64,000 nucleotides of DNA from Paenibacillus_G sp049942825. GTDB lineage: Bacteria; Bacillota; Bacilli; Paenibacillales; NBRC-103111. The stretch is taken from the NCBI RefSeq assembly GCF_049942825.1, contig NZ_CP187970.1, positions 5,642,001-5,706,000 on the forward strand, given 5' to 3'. The first letter of the stretch is position 1. Each line of letters opens with the position of its first letter. A program made the position numbers and the translations under genes. The notes under the pieces were generated by a model. It was not told where the DNA came from. It worked only from the letters and a program-made list of their open reading frames with translations, and did no database searches. This document shows positions 1 to 7,500 of this stretch, in pieces.

Positions 1-543
1 CCCCGCCGCCAGCAGCAGACCGAAGAGAGCAAGCAGAATCAGAAGCCTGCCTTTATGCTTTGTAAAATGCAGGAGATCATGCCCGATCAGCGATTCGAGC
101 AGGATCATCGGCATCTTGCCGATCAGGGTGCCGACAATAAAATCCCTTGACCGCACGCGGGTCACCGCAGCCGCCATATTGATCGCGAAGGAGGGGAGCA
201 CCGGTATCACCCGGGACAGCGTGATATACAGCAGTCCGTGCTTCTCCAATTTCTCGTTGAAGCGGTCCGCAAGCGGGTATCTCGCGAGCCGTGCCTGCGC
301 CCATTCCCTGCCGAAGCTGCGGGTGCCGTAGAACGCAAGAACGGCTCCAAGACAGGCGAACACATAATTAACCAGGAACCCCAGCCATAGACCGAACAGG
401 AGCACGTTCGCTCCGGCCACCACGACGAACGGTACGAACGGCACGATCGTTTGAAGCAGAATAAGCAGAGCTCCGCAGGCCTGCCCGAAGAAGCCGAGGG
501 AGCCCAGCGTATCCGTTAGATGCCTAATATCCCACTCGCCCAT
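1..543 (-). CDS. TVP38/TMEM64-family membrane protein (C-terminus cut by window)
   Basis: Polytopic inner-membrane protein of the SNARE-associated (DedA-like) TVP38/TMEM64 family; members are thought to move lipids or keep membrane homeostasis, but the exact role is not known. About 181 residues are visible. A hydrophobic N-terminal block (FVPFVVVAGANVLLFG near residues 36-51) is followed by the conserved stretch LSRVIPVLPSFAINMAA and then IGKMPMILLESLIG, the re-entrant region typical of the family. The ATG at 543 is preceded by a purine-rich GAGAGGGGG site. The reading frame stays open to base 1, so the C-terminal end lies outside the window. It is divergent from rpsD. Confidence 0.85.
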   Translation of the reverse strand, partial: MGEWDIRHLTDTLGSLGFFGQACGALLILLQTIVPFVPFVVVAGANVLLFGLWLGFLVNYVFACLGAVLAFYGTRSFGREWAQARLARYPLADRFNEKLEKHGLLYITLSRVIPVLPSFAINMAAAVTRVRSRDFIVGTLIGKMPMILLESLIGHDLLHFTKHKGRLLILLALFGLLLAAG

Positions 544-654
544 GCCTCGTCCCCCTCTCTTCCCTTATTGTACCAAAAAAAAACGGGCTTCCAAACTCTG
601 CCCGGGACGCTTCCTCCCATTCCTAGCTTTCGTTCCATTCGCCCCTTCCTTTAC

Positions 655-682
655 TTGACACAGACCCACTCTATCTTATAGA
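655..682 (+). promoter_or_regulatory. Sigma-A promoter of rpsD
   Basis: TTGACA at 655-660 and TATAGA at 677-682 with a 16-bp spacer, upstream of rpsD and pointing at it. Transcription would start near 689 and leave a leader of about 180 nt. Confidence 0.75.
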
Positions 683-688
683 ATTAGA

Positions 689-870
689 AGTCGAGAATGA
701 GCTCTGATCCGCACATAGCGGACTTGCTTATTTATGGTGGAAGTCGGTGTCACCCTCTATAGGTTTTGTTGCTGTCGGGACCGCGGCTGGGTTCTTCCCG
801 ACAGATGCGCAAAATCGGGCACAAGCTTCACCCGAATCCTAACTTTACTTATAAAGGAGCCCACCATACA
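689..870 (+). promoter_or_regulatory. Structured leader of rpsD, candidate S4 autoregulatory leader
   Basis: About 180 nt lie between the promoter and the rpsD start. The leader holds a 9-bp stem (CTGTCGGGA at 772-780 with TCCCGACAG at 796-804) and a shorter TCGGG/CCCGA hairpin at about 815-835, just before the AAAGGAG ribosome site at 853-859. In Bacillus, S4 represses its own translation through a folded leader. The position and folding fit that, but I did not match the known consensus base by base. Confidence 0.45.
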
Positions 871-1470
871 ATGTCACGTTACACAGGTCCTAAATTCAAA
901 CTCTCCCGCCGCCTCGGTATTTCCCTGAGCGGTACCGGCAAAGAACTCAAGCGTCCGTTCCCTCCAGGCCAGCACGGTCCAGGGCAGCGCAAGAAAATGT
1001 CCGGCTACGGCGTACAGCTGCAGGAGAAGCAAAAGCTCCGCCACATGTACGGCTTGAACGAGAAGCAGTTCCGCAACCTGTTCGATAAGGCTGCGAAAAT
1101 GCAAGGGATCTCCGGTGAGAACTTCATGTTCCTGCTCGAGAGCCGTCTCGACAACCTCGTATACCGTCTGGGTCTCTCCAACTCCCGTGCAGGCGCACGT
1201 CAGCTGGTTTCCCACGGTCACGTAACGGTTAACGGCAAGAAAGTTGACATCGCGTCCTACCTGGTTTCCACCGGCGACGTGATCGGTCTTCGCGAGAAGA
1301 GCCGCGGCCTGTCCGCAGTGAAAGAAGCTCTCGCAAACCGCAACTACCTGCCTGCTTACCTTGAGTTCAACGAAGCTGCAGTAGAAGGCAAGTACGTTCG
1401 TCTTCCTGAGCGTTCCGAGCTCGCACAAGAGATCGACGAAAAGCAAATCGTCGAGTTCTACAGCCGTTAA
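871..1470 (+). CDS. rpsD: 30S ribosomal protein S4
   Basis: Primary 16S rRNA-binding protein that nucleates assembly of the 30S body. The product has 199 residues, the usual length (Bacillus S4 is 200). It begins MSRYTGPKFKLSRRLGISL and carries the S4 RNA-binding domain near residues 90-150 (ESRLDNLVYRLGLSNSRAGA, VNGKKVDIASYLV). It has no cysteines, so it is the zinc-free C-minus type. The start at 871 is set by AAAGGAG at 853-859; the frame is open further upstream but without homology. The gene is monocistronic, followed at once by a terminator, and convergent with tyrS, the neighbour it also has in Bacillus. Confidence 0.97.
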   Translation: MSRYTGPKFKLSRRLGISLSGTGKELKRPFPPGQHGPGQRKKMSGYGVQLQEKQKLRHMYGLNEKQFRNLFDKAAKMQGISGENFMFLLESRLDNLVYRLGLSNSRAGARQLVSHGHVTVNGKKVDIASYLVSTGDVIGLREKSRGLSAVKEALANRNYLPAYLEFNEAAVEGKYVRLPERSELAQEIDEKQIVEFYSR

Positions 1471-1485
1471 TCTCCGGCTCATCGA

Positions 1486-1524
1486 AACAAGCTGCCCGCT
1501 TCTTGCCGGCAGCTTGTTTTTTTG
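1486..1524 (+). terminator. Rho-independent terminator of rpsD
   Basis: AAACAAGCTGCC (1486-1497 region) pairs with GGCAGCTTGTTT and runs into TTTTTTT, 16 nt after the rpsD stop. Confidence 0.9.
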
Positions 1525-1556
1525 CTGCCGCAGCACCCCGCATCCCCGCCCCACGA

Positions 1557-1603
1557 CCAAAAACAGCCCGCTCCCCCGGAATAACCGGAGGGAGCGGGCT
1601 GTT
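1557..1603 (-). terminator. Terminator of tyrS
   Basis: AACAGCCCGCTCCC (1562-1575) pairs with GGGAGCGGGCTGTT (1590-1603). On the minus strand the stem is followed by TTTTTGG, so it ends tyrS transcription. Confidence 0.85.
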
Positions 1604-1634
1604 CATCTTTTCTTCGTAACGGCTCTGTTCCGTA

Positions 1635-2900
1635 TTATTGGAACTTCACCAGGTAGTAATTGCGCTTGCCCCGGCGGATGACGAGGAAACGTCCTTCGAG
1701 GCCGTCGGAGGCACGGACGACCTTATCGAGCTCCGTCGTCTTGACTCCGTTGATCGAGACGGCGCCGCTCTCCACATCCTGACGCGCTTGCCGCTTCGAC
1801 GGGGCCGCCTTCACCTGCACGAGCAGGTCGAGGAGCGTGATCTCCGTACCGGCATCGAGCTCGGTGGACGGCACGTCACTGAATGCCTGCTCGATCTCGC
1901 TGCCGGAGAGGGAGCCCACATCCCCGCTGAAGAGGACGGTGGAGATGCGGATCGCGCTCTCGGCCGCCTCGGCACCGTGAACGAGCGTTGTCATCTCCTT
2001 GGCAAGCACGCGCTGTGCTTCCCGCTTCTCCGGCGCTTCCTTCACCTGGCGCTCCAGCTCGCCGATTTCATCCGGCGACAGGAACGTGAAGTACTTCAGG
2101 AACTTCACGACATCGTTGTCGTCCGTATTGATCCAGAACTGGTAGAACTGGTAAGGCGTCGTCTTCTCTGCGTTGAGCCACACGGCGCCGCCTTCCGTTT
2201 TGCCGAACTTCGAGCCGTCGCTCTTCGTCACCAGAGGCACCGTCAAGCCGAAGGCCTGATTGCCGTTCGTCTTCCCGATGAGCTCCAGCCCCGCCGTAAT
2301 GTTGCCCCATTGGTCGCTGCCGCCGATCTGCAGGGAACAGCCCCGCTTCTCGTTCAGCTGCTGGAAGTCGTACGCCTGCATGATCATGTAGCTGAATTCC
2401 GTGAAGGAGATCCCCTTCTCGAGACGGGAATCCACGGAGTCCTTGGCCAGCATGTAATTCACGGTAAAGTTCTTGCCGACATCCCGCAGGAAGCCGATGA
2501 CATTCAGCTCGGACAGCCAGTCGTAGTTGTTGGCCGTCTGCGCCGGGTTCTTCTCGGCTTCGAAGTCCAGGAACTGCGAGAGCTGGTTTCTCAGCTTCTG
2601 CGTCCACTCCTCCACGACTTCCTTCGGGTTCAGCGTCCGCTCGGCCGCCTTGCCGCTCGGGTCGCCGATAAGGCCTGTGCCCCCGCCTACCAGCGCTACA
2701 GGGATATGGCCGGCCTGCTGGAAGCGCCGCAGCACGAGCAGCGGCAGAAGGTGCCCGATATGCAGGGAGTCCGCCGTCGGGTCGAAGCCCGCGTAGAGCA
2801 CAACAGGCTCCTCCGCCAGTTTCTTGGCGAGCCCCTCCCGGTCCGTCACCTGGTTGATCAATCCGCGGAATTCCAAATCACTCAAAATATCCATTGCCAT
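1635..2900 (-). CDS. tyrS: Tyrosyl-tRNA synthetase
   Basis: Class I aminoacyl-tRNA synthetase that charges tRNA-Tyr with tyrosine at the cost of ATP; cytoplasmic dimer. The product has 421 residues, typical of the bacterial TyrRS. The HIGH motif is at residues 47-50 and the KMSKS equivalent is KFGKT at 231-235. The tyrosine-pocket stretch YMIMQAYDF and QIGGSDQWGN are present, and an S4-type tRNA-binding domain fills the last 70 residues (PSKRQARQDVESGAVSING). The frame is open upstream, but the ATG at 2900, with AGAGAGG about 11 nt before it, matches family length; the upstream extension belongs to the T-box leader. Confidence 0.96.
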   Translation of the reverse strand: MAMDILSDLEFRGLINQVTDREGLAKKLAEEPVVLYAGFDPTADSLHIGHLLPLLVLRRFQQAGHIPVALVGGGTGLIGDPSGKAAERTLNPKEVVEEWTQKLRNQLSQFLDFEAEKNPAQTANNYDWLSELNVIGFLRDVGKNFTVNYMLAKDSVDSRLEKGISFTEFSYMIMQAYDFQQLNEKRGCSLQIGGSDQWGNITAGLELIGKTNGNQAFGLTVPLVTKSDGSKFGKTEGGAVWLNAEKTTPYQFYQFWINTDDNDVVKFLKYFTFLSPDEIGELERQVKEAPEKREAQRVLAKEMTTLVHGAEAAESAIRISTVLFSGDVGSLSGSEIEQAFSDVPSTELDAGTEITLLDLLVQVKAAPSKRQARQDVESGAVSINGVKTTELDKVVRASDGLEGRFLVIRRGKRNYYLVKFQ

Positions 2901-2933
2901 TACGGTATCATCCTCTCTCTTCTTATGAAAATA

Positions 2934-3245
2934 CAAAAAAGCCTTCTCCTCCACAAAGGGACGAGAAGGCTCAGCTCGCGGTACCACCCTAATTAAAGTC
3001 CTCTTCCCGGCTCCGCAGGGCTGCCCCTGACAGTCCGGTCCGGCGGACTTTCACTTCATCATGGATAACGGGCGGTCAGCCCGATCGGAAGCTACGCAAG
3101 GAACCCGCCCAAAAGACGATCTCCCTCTTCCCTTCCGCTGCTCCGGACGGTAATTCGGACGTAAGGTCAGCTGCCGGCTCGCACCACCCGCCGGCTCTCT
3201 GTAAGCTGGGTTCCCTCTCCTACTGAATCCTTCACTGCATTTGGC
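2934..3245 (-). promoter_or_regulatory. T-box (tRNA-sensing) leader of tyrS
   Basis: The minus strand carries the T-box core AGGGTGGTACCGCG (complement of 2977-2990). It is followed by a terminator hairpin GCCTTCTCGTCCC...GGAGAAGGC at 2941-2970 and TTTTTT at 2935-2940. A long folded stem I region lies upstream. A UAC triplet at 3150-3152 in the sequence GAATTACCG is a plausible tyrosine specifier codon. Uncharged tRNA-Tyr would pair with the specifier and the T-box bulge, stabilise the antiterminator and let tyrS be read. The specifier assignment is inference; the T-box core and terminator are seen directly. Confidence 0.9.
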
Positions 3246-3265
3246 TTATGGAATTATTAAAACCA

Positions 3266-3295
3266 TTTATACCACAGGCCCAAAAGAGTTGTCAA
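3266..3295 (-). promoter_or_regulatory. Promoter of the tyrS T-box transcript
   Basis: On the minus strand TTGACA (3290-3295) and TATAAA (3266-3271) are separated by 18 bp, just upstream of the T-box leader. Confidence 0.75.
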
Positions 3296-3406
3296 ACCCT
3301 GCCGGCATGGCAGGTCAGCCCCCAGTATTCAGCATTCCATAAGGCCCTCATCACCGAAACGTCACCGATGGAGGAACGGAATCCCATGCCGAACCTTGAC
3401 GCTTTG

Positions 3407-3415
3407 TGCTATAAT
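3407..3415 (+). promoter_or_regulatory. Extended -10 promoter of the PBP gene
   Basis: TGCTATAAT at 3407-3415 is an extended -10 with a perfect TATAAT. The TTGACG at 3396 is too close to serve as its -35. Start would be near 3422, giving a short leader before the ATG at 3456. Confidence 0.6.
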
Positions 3416-3455
3416 TGTTAAGGAATGTTTGGGCCAGGCAGGAGGAAGCCGATTC

Positions 3456-6400
3456 ATGGAACTGGATCAAGAGAAAGTAACCGAGAGGAAACCCAAGGAA
3501 CCGAAGAAACCCCGCAGTTATAAACGTGTTTTTTTTACCGCAGGAAAAGTAACGCTGAGCAGCGTCAAGTGGCTCTTCATCTTAGGGCTCATCGCCTGCT
3601 TCCTGGGAGGAGGCGCGGCCTTCGGCTATGTCACCTCTCTCGTCAAGGACGACCCCGTGCGGAGCAAAGAGGAGATGCTGAAGGAGATGCAGGACGACGC
3701 CTTGACCGGCTTCGTGTATTTCCGGGACGATTCGGTCGTCGGCCAGCTTCGGACGGAGGAAGACCGGAGGATGGTCGCCTTGAACGATATCCCCCAGCAT
3801 GTCCTGGATGCTGTTTTTGCCATTGAGGACAAGAACTTCTATGAGCACAACGGCGTGGACTTCAAAGGGACGGCCCGGGCCGTCGTTCAGAAGCTGCTCA
3901 AGGAGGATGTGCAGACGGGCGGCAGTACGATTACGCAGCAGCTGGCCCGCCGGGTCTTCCTCACCCTGAGCCGGGACGACAGCCGCAAAGCGAAGGAGAT
4001 TCTGCTCGCCATGCGGATGGAGCGCCTGATGTCGAAGGATGAGATCCTGCTCGCCTACCTCAACAAGATTCCGTACGGCAACGGCTCGTCCGGCTACAAC
4101 CTGTACGGCATCAAGGCGGCCGCCAAGGGCATCTTCAACATCGACGACCTGTCGAAGCTGAATCTGGCTCAGGCCGCCTATCTCGCCGGGCTGCCGCAGC
4201 AGCCGAGCAACTACTCCGCCTTCACCTCGAAGGGGGAAGTGGACGGCGCGGCCTTCAAGCGGGCTGTGCAGCGCCAGCAGCTGGTGCTACGCCGGATGCT
4301 TGAGGAAGGCAAGATCACCGATGCGCAGTACCAGGAGGCGCTCCAGTTTGATCTGAAGAGCACGCTCGCCGAGAAAGTCAAACGGGCCTACACCGAGTAT
4401 CCTTACCTGATGATCGAAGTGGAACGCGAGGCCGCCAAGGCACTGCTCAAGGTGGAGAATCCCAAGCTCAATCCGAAGGAGAGCCCGGAAGAGTATGCCG
4501 AGGCGCTCAAGAGTATGCAGACCAAGCTCAGCCGGGGCGGCTACCATGTCTACACCACCATCGACAAGGATATCTACAGCTCGATGCGTGCGATCGCCTC
4601 GGACGAGAAGAACTTCACTCCGGAGGACAAGGTCAAGGGCATCGAGCAGATTGGCGCAGTGCTTATGGACAGCAGGACCAGCGCCATTCTCGGCATGATC
4701 GAGGGCCGCGACTTCTGGAAGGAACAGCTCAACCACGCAACCCAGGCTTACCGGCAGCCGGGCTCCACCATGAAGCCGGTCGCTGCATACATACCTGCCA
4801 TGGAGGCAGGCAAAATTCAACCGGCCTCCGTCATCGACGATGTGCCGATCATCCTGAAGGACGGCAGCAAAGGCTATCATATCCCCGAGAACTGGGATGA
4901 CGGATACCACGGTCTGATCACCGTCCGCCGGGCCTTTAACCAGTCCTACAACATCCCGGCCATAAAACTGTTCCTGAACGACGTAGGGATCGAGAAGGCC
5001 TGGGCGTTCGCGAACCAGATCGGGGTTACCTCGGTAGGCGAAGACGACTATGTCGCCCAGACCGGCGTGATCGGGGGGCTGCGCAACGGGGTTACCGTCA
5101 AGGAGCTCACCAACGCTTATGCCACGATGGGCAACAAGGGCGTGTTCAATGAAGCCTATATGATCCGCAAAATTACGGATTCGAACGGCAAGGTCGTGTT
5201 CGAGCACCAGCTGCAATCGAACCCGGCATTCTCGGAGCAGACGGCCTATCTCATCACCGACATGATGCGTACGGTTATCACCTCCGGCACCGCGACCGAC
5301 CTTATGAAGACCTTTAAGCACTACGGCCAAGTGCCGATTGTCGGCAAAACAGGCTCCACCCAGGACGATGCCGACGCCTGGTTCATGGGTTATACGCCGG
5401 ACGTTACCCTCGGCGTCTGGGCAGGCTACGATCTGCCTGTCCATAAGCTGAGCAAGAAAACGGGCGGCACCAACCGGGCAAAAAACATCTGGGCTCTGGT
5501 CATGGACTCGACGATCGAGAAGCATCCGGAGCTCTTCCCCACAAAGACCTTCGAGCGTCCGGCCGATATTGTGGAGATGACCGTCTCCTCGCTCTCCGGC
5601 AAGCTGCCGAGCAATGCCACCAGCCGTGCAGGAAAGCTGACGACGGACCTCTTCAACAAAAAGTATGTGCCGACCGAGGAAGACAATGTGATGGTCCGGC
5701 TGCCGGTCATTACGTATAACGGCATCAACTATATCGCGCGGGAGGAGACGCCGTCCGACTTCGTCGAAGAAAAATCCGTCATCAAGCGTCCCGAGCCGCT
5801 CGGCAAGCTGTTCCGCGAGCTCCGCAGCATTATCGGCAAGCTGCCGGCGGACCGCAAACGGAGCCTGGACTTCTACAAGCCGAAGGATTACGAGCAGGAC
5901 GCGCCTTCCGAGACGGATCCGCGCAAGGACGACGGCAATGCGCCGAATGCACCGACCACCGTCGTAGCGACACGCACAGGGGAGTCCAACGTAATCACCT
6001 TCGGTGCCAGCGACAGCGGCGACGCGGTCGGCTACCGTCTCTACCGCTCGGTGAACGGCGGCAGCTTCCAGCGTGTCAGCGGCGTGGTCTTTGCCGGAGA
6101 CGAGACGAAGTTTACCGACACGTCCTCCTCCGGCGGCACCTACGGGTATTACGTCACGACGGTCGATGTTGCCGGCAAAGAGTCTTCGCCAAGCAAGGCG
6201 GCCTACACCGACGGCACGAGCATGGATCTGCTCTTCGGCGCCGGTAACGGCGAAACCGCGAAGACGGAGGACGACAAGAAATCCGAGTCCTCCGACGACA
6301 AGAAGAGCAGCGAGAAGGAGTCAGGTGATGACAAAGACAGCACCCCGGCACCCAAGAGCGCTCCTTCGATCCCTACCGGGGTTACCGTCAAATCCAGCGG

Positions 6401-6629
6401 CGGCGGCATCGAGCTGAAGTGGAAGGCCAACGCCGACAAGGAGAAGGTTACGCAGTACAATGTTTACTTCAGCGACAAGGAGAACGGCAAGTACTCCAAG
6501 ATCGGCACCGTGAAGGGCGGGACGGAATTCAAGTATTATGCCGTCTCGACGGAAGGCTACTATATCGTCTCGGCGACCAATGAGGCTGGGGAGTCGAAGT
6601 CTTCGGTGGCCGTCAGGTCGAAGAAATAG
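3456..6629 (+). CDS. Class A penicillin-binding protein 1A with two FN3-like domains
   Basis: Bifunctional peptidoglycan synthase: it polymerises lipid II glycan strands and cross-links stem peptides at the outer face of the membrane. The product has 1057 residues. A Lys/Pro-rich cytoplasmic tail is followed by one membrane helix at about 38-60. The GT51 glycosyltransferase domain has EDKNFYEHNGVD near 123 and GGSTITQQ near 155. The transpeptidase domain has SxxK (STMK, Ser near 436), SYN near 495 and KTGS near 629. The C-terminus is long: a fibronectin-III-like domain from about 829, a charged Asp/Lys/Ser linker, and a second FN3-like domain from about 967 to the end. The start at 3456 has GGAGGAAG at 3441; an upstream ATG at 3396 lies within the promoter and was rejected. 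Confidence 0.93.
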   Translation: MELDQEKVTERKPKEPKKPRSYKRVFFTAGKVTLSSVKWLFILGLIACFLGGGAAFGYVTSLVKDDPVRSKEEMLKEMQDDALTGFVYFRDDSVVGQLRTEEDRRMVALNDIPQHVLDAVFAIEDKNFYEHNGVDFKGTARAVVQKLLKEDVQTGGSTITQQLARRVFLTLSRDDSRKAKEILLAMRMERLMSKDEILLAYLNKIPYGNGSSGYNLYGIKAAAKGIFNIDDLSKLNLAQAAYLAGLPQQPSNYSAFTSKGEVDGAAFKRAVQRQQLVLRRMLEEGKITDAQYQEALQFDLKSTLAEKVKRAYTEYPYLMIEVEREAAKALLKVENPKLNPKESPEEYAEALKSMQTKLSRGGYHVYTTIDKDIYSSMRAIASDEKNFTPEDKVKGIEQIGAVLMDSRTSAILGMIEGRDFWKEQLNHATQAYRQPGSTMKPVAAYIPAMEAGKIQPASVIDDVPIILKDGSKGYHIPENWDDGYHGLITVRRAFNQSYNIPAIKLFLNDVGIEKAWAFANQIGVTSVGEDDYVAQTGVIGGLRNGVTVKELTNAYATMGNKGVFNEAYMIRKITDSNGKVVFEHQLQSNPAFSEQTAYLITDMMRTVITSGTATDLMKTFKHYGQVPIVGKTGSTQDDADAWFMGYTPDVTLGVWAGYDLPVHKLSKKTGGTNRAKNIWALVMDSTIEKHPELFPTKTFERPADIVEMTVSSLSGKLPSNATSRAGKLTTDLFNKKYVPTEEDNVMVRLPVITYNGINYIAREETPSDFVEEKSVIKRPEPLGKLFRELRSIIGKLPADRKRSLDFYKPKDYEQDAPSETDPRKDDGNAPNAPTTVVATRTGESNVITFGASDSGDAVGYRLYRSVNGGSFQRVSGVVFAGDETKFTDTSSSGGTYGYYVTTVDVAGKESSPSKAAYTDGTSMDLLFGAGNGETAKTEDDKKSESSDDKKSSEKESGDDKDSTPAPKSAPSIPTGVTVKSSGGGIELKWKANADKEKVTQYNVYFSDKENGKYSKIGTVKGGTEFKYYAVSTEGYYIVSATNEAGESKSSVAVRSKK

Positions 6630-6727
6630 CACGAGGCGGTTGTATAAGAGCGAGGGGGCGAGAGACGAGAGTCGAGGGACACTCGCTCGCGAGGCGGTCG
6701 TACAGAGGGGGGCTCCTCCGGCAGCTG

Positions 6728-6779
6728 TTCAACCCCGTGAAGGACTGATTAGATGTTATGGAATCTTCACGGGGTTGAA
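6728..6779. repeat. Perfect 15-bp inverted repeat downstream of the PBP gene
   Basis: TTCAACCCCGTGAAG at 6728-6742 and its exact complement CTTCACGGGGTTGAA at 6765-6779 flank a 22-nt loop. There is no T-run on either side, so it is not a standard terminator. Confidence 0.7.
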
Positions 6780-6887
6780 AGGCTGACGTAAACTCCTCCG
6801 GCTCCCCCCTCTTCCCTCCCTGCTGCGAGCTCTCTCGTCAGGCTGGCAAGTGCCATCTCCCCGGCCCTGACTTTGGGGAGGAAATAA

Positions 6888-6928
6888 AAGTACCGCCGGC
6901 GGCTTCGCTCCGCTGGCGGTATTTTTTT
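6888..6928 (+). terminator. Strong hairpin terminator after the PBP region
   Basis: TACCGCCGGCGG (6891-6902) pairs with CCGCTGGCGGTA (6910-6921) and runs into TTTTTTT. The left flank is AAATAAAAG, so it may work in both directions. It lies 260 nt after the PBP stop. Confidence 0.8.
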
Positions 6929-7037
6929 GCTGCTGCTTTGCCTTGTGAAGAGCCGGCAGAAAATGCAGGGATAGAGCGTGAAGCCCCGCCAGCATCGGAA
7001 GGCGAAAGATCGCTGGGGGGGAGTCCCCTGCTGCGGA

Positions 7038-7350
7038 CACCCCTCCTGGTTCTATGCAGCATGGCAACCCTACACTACCTCCAATGCTGCCGGCTCCCTT
7101 TCAGGATCGATGCAGCACCAACAACCACCCACTGCCTATGCTGCTGCGGACTCCCTTTCAGGTTCTATGTAGCAGCAGAACCACTCACTGCTTATGCTGC
7201 TACGGACTCCCTTTCAGGTTCTATGCAGCACCAACAACCACCCACTGTCTATGCTGCTGCGGGCTCCCTTTCAGGTTCGATGCAGCACTGCAACCACCCA
7301 GTGCCTATGCTGCTGCGGACTCCCTTTCAGGTTCGATGCAGCAGCAGAAC
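7038..7350. repeat. Tandem array, about six units of 56-57 bp
   Basis: The core CTCCCTTTCAGG recurs at 7094, 7151, 7207, 7264 and 7320, with a weaker first unit from about 7044. Unit length alternates between 57 and 56 bp. Each unit contains ATGCAGCA and TATGCTGCTGC, which can pair as a small stem. Several frames are open through it, but the 56-bp steps shift the frame between units and no ribosome site leads in, so I read it as non-coding. With the flanking hairpins it fills the 870 bp between the PBP gene and acsA. Confidence 0.85.
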
Positions 7351-7360
7351 CGCAAAGACA

Positions 7361-7445
7361 ATCCCTGCAAAGCAGGCCTATGCCCCGCTTTGCAGGGATA
7401 ACAAAGAACAGCCAGCGGGAATCATCCGCTGGCGGTTCTTTGTTT
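7361..7445 (-). terminator. Double hairpin, terminator of acsA
   Basis: Two adjacent perfect stems: ATCCCTGCAAAGC (7361-7373) with GCTTTGCAGGGAT (7387-7399), and AAAGAACAGCCAGCGG with CCGCTGGCGGTTCTTT (7403-7442). Read leftward from acsA, the inner stem ends in TTCTTTGTTAT, giving a modest U-tract. Confidence 0.65.
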
Positions 7446-7500
7446 ACAAGATAAGAACAGGTTACGATTAGGGATTACCTACCGGATAAGTGCAGAGCCA

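Noticed and set aside
3396..3455. Upstream ATG for the PBP gene
   Set aside because: It lies within the promoter; the ATG at 3456 has a proper ribosome site.
6938..7471. 177-codon frame across the 57-bp array
   Set aside because: Unit steps of 56 bp shift the frame, all three frames are open, and no ribosome site precedes it.
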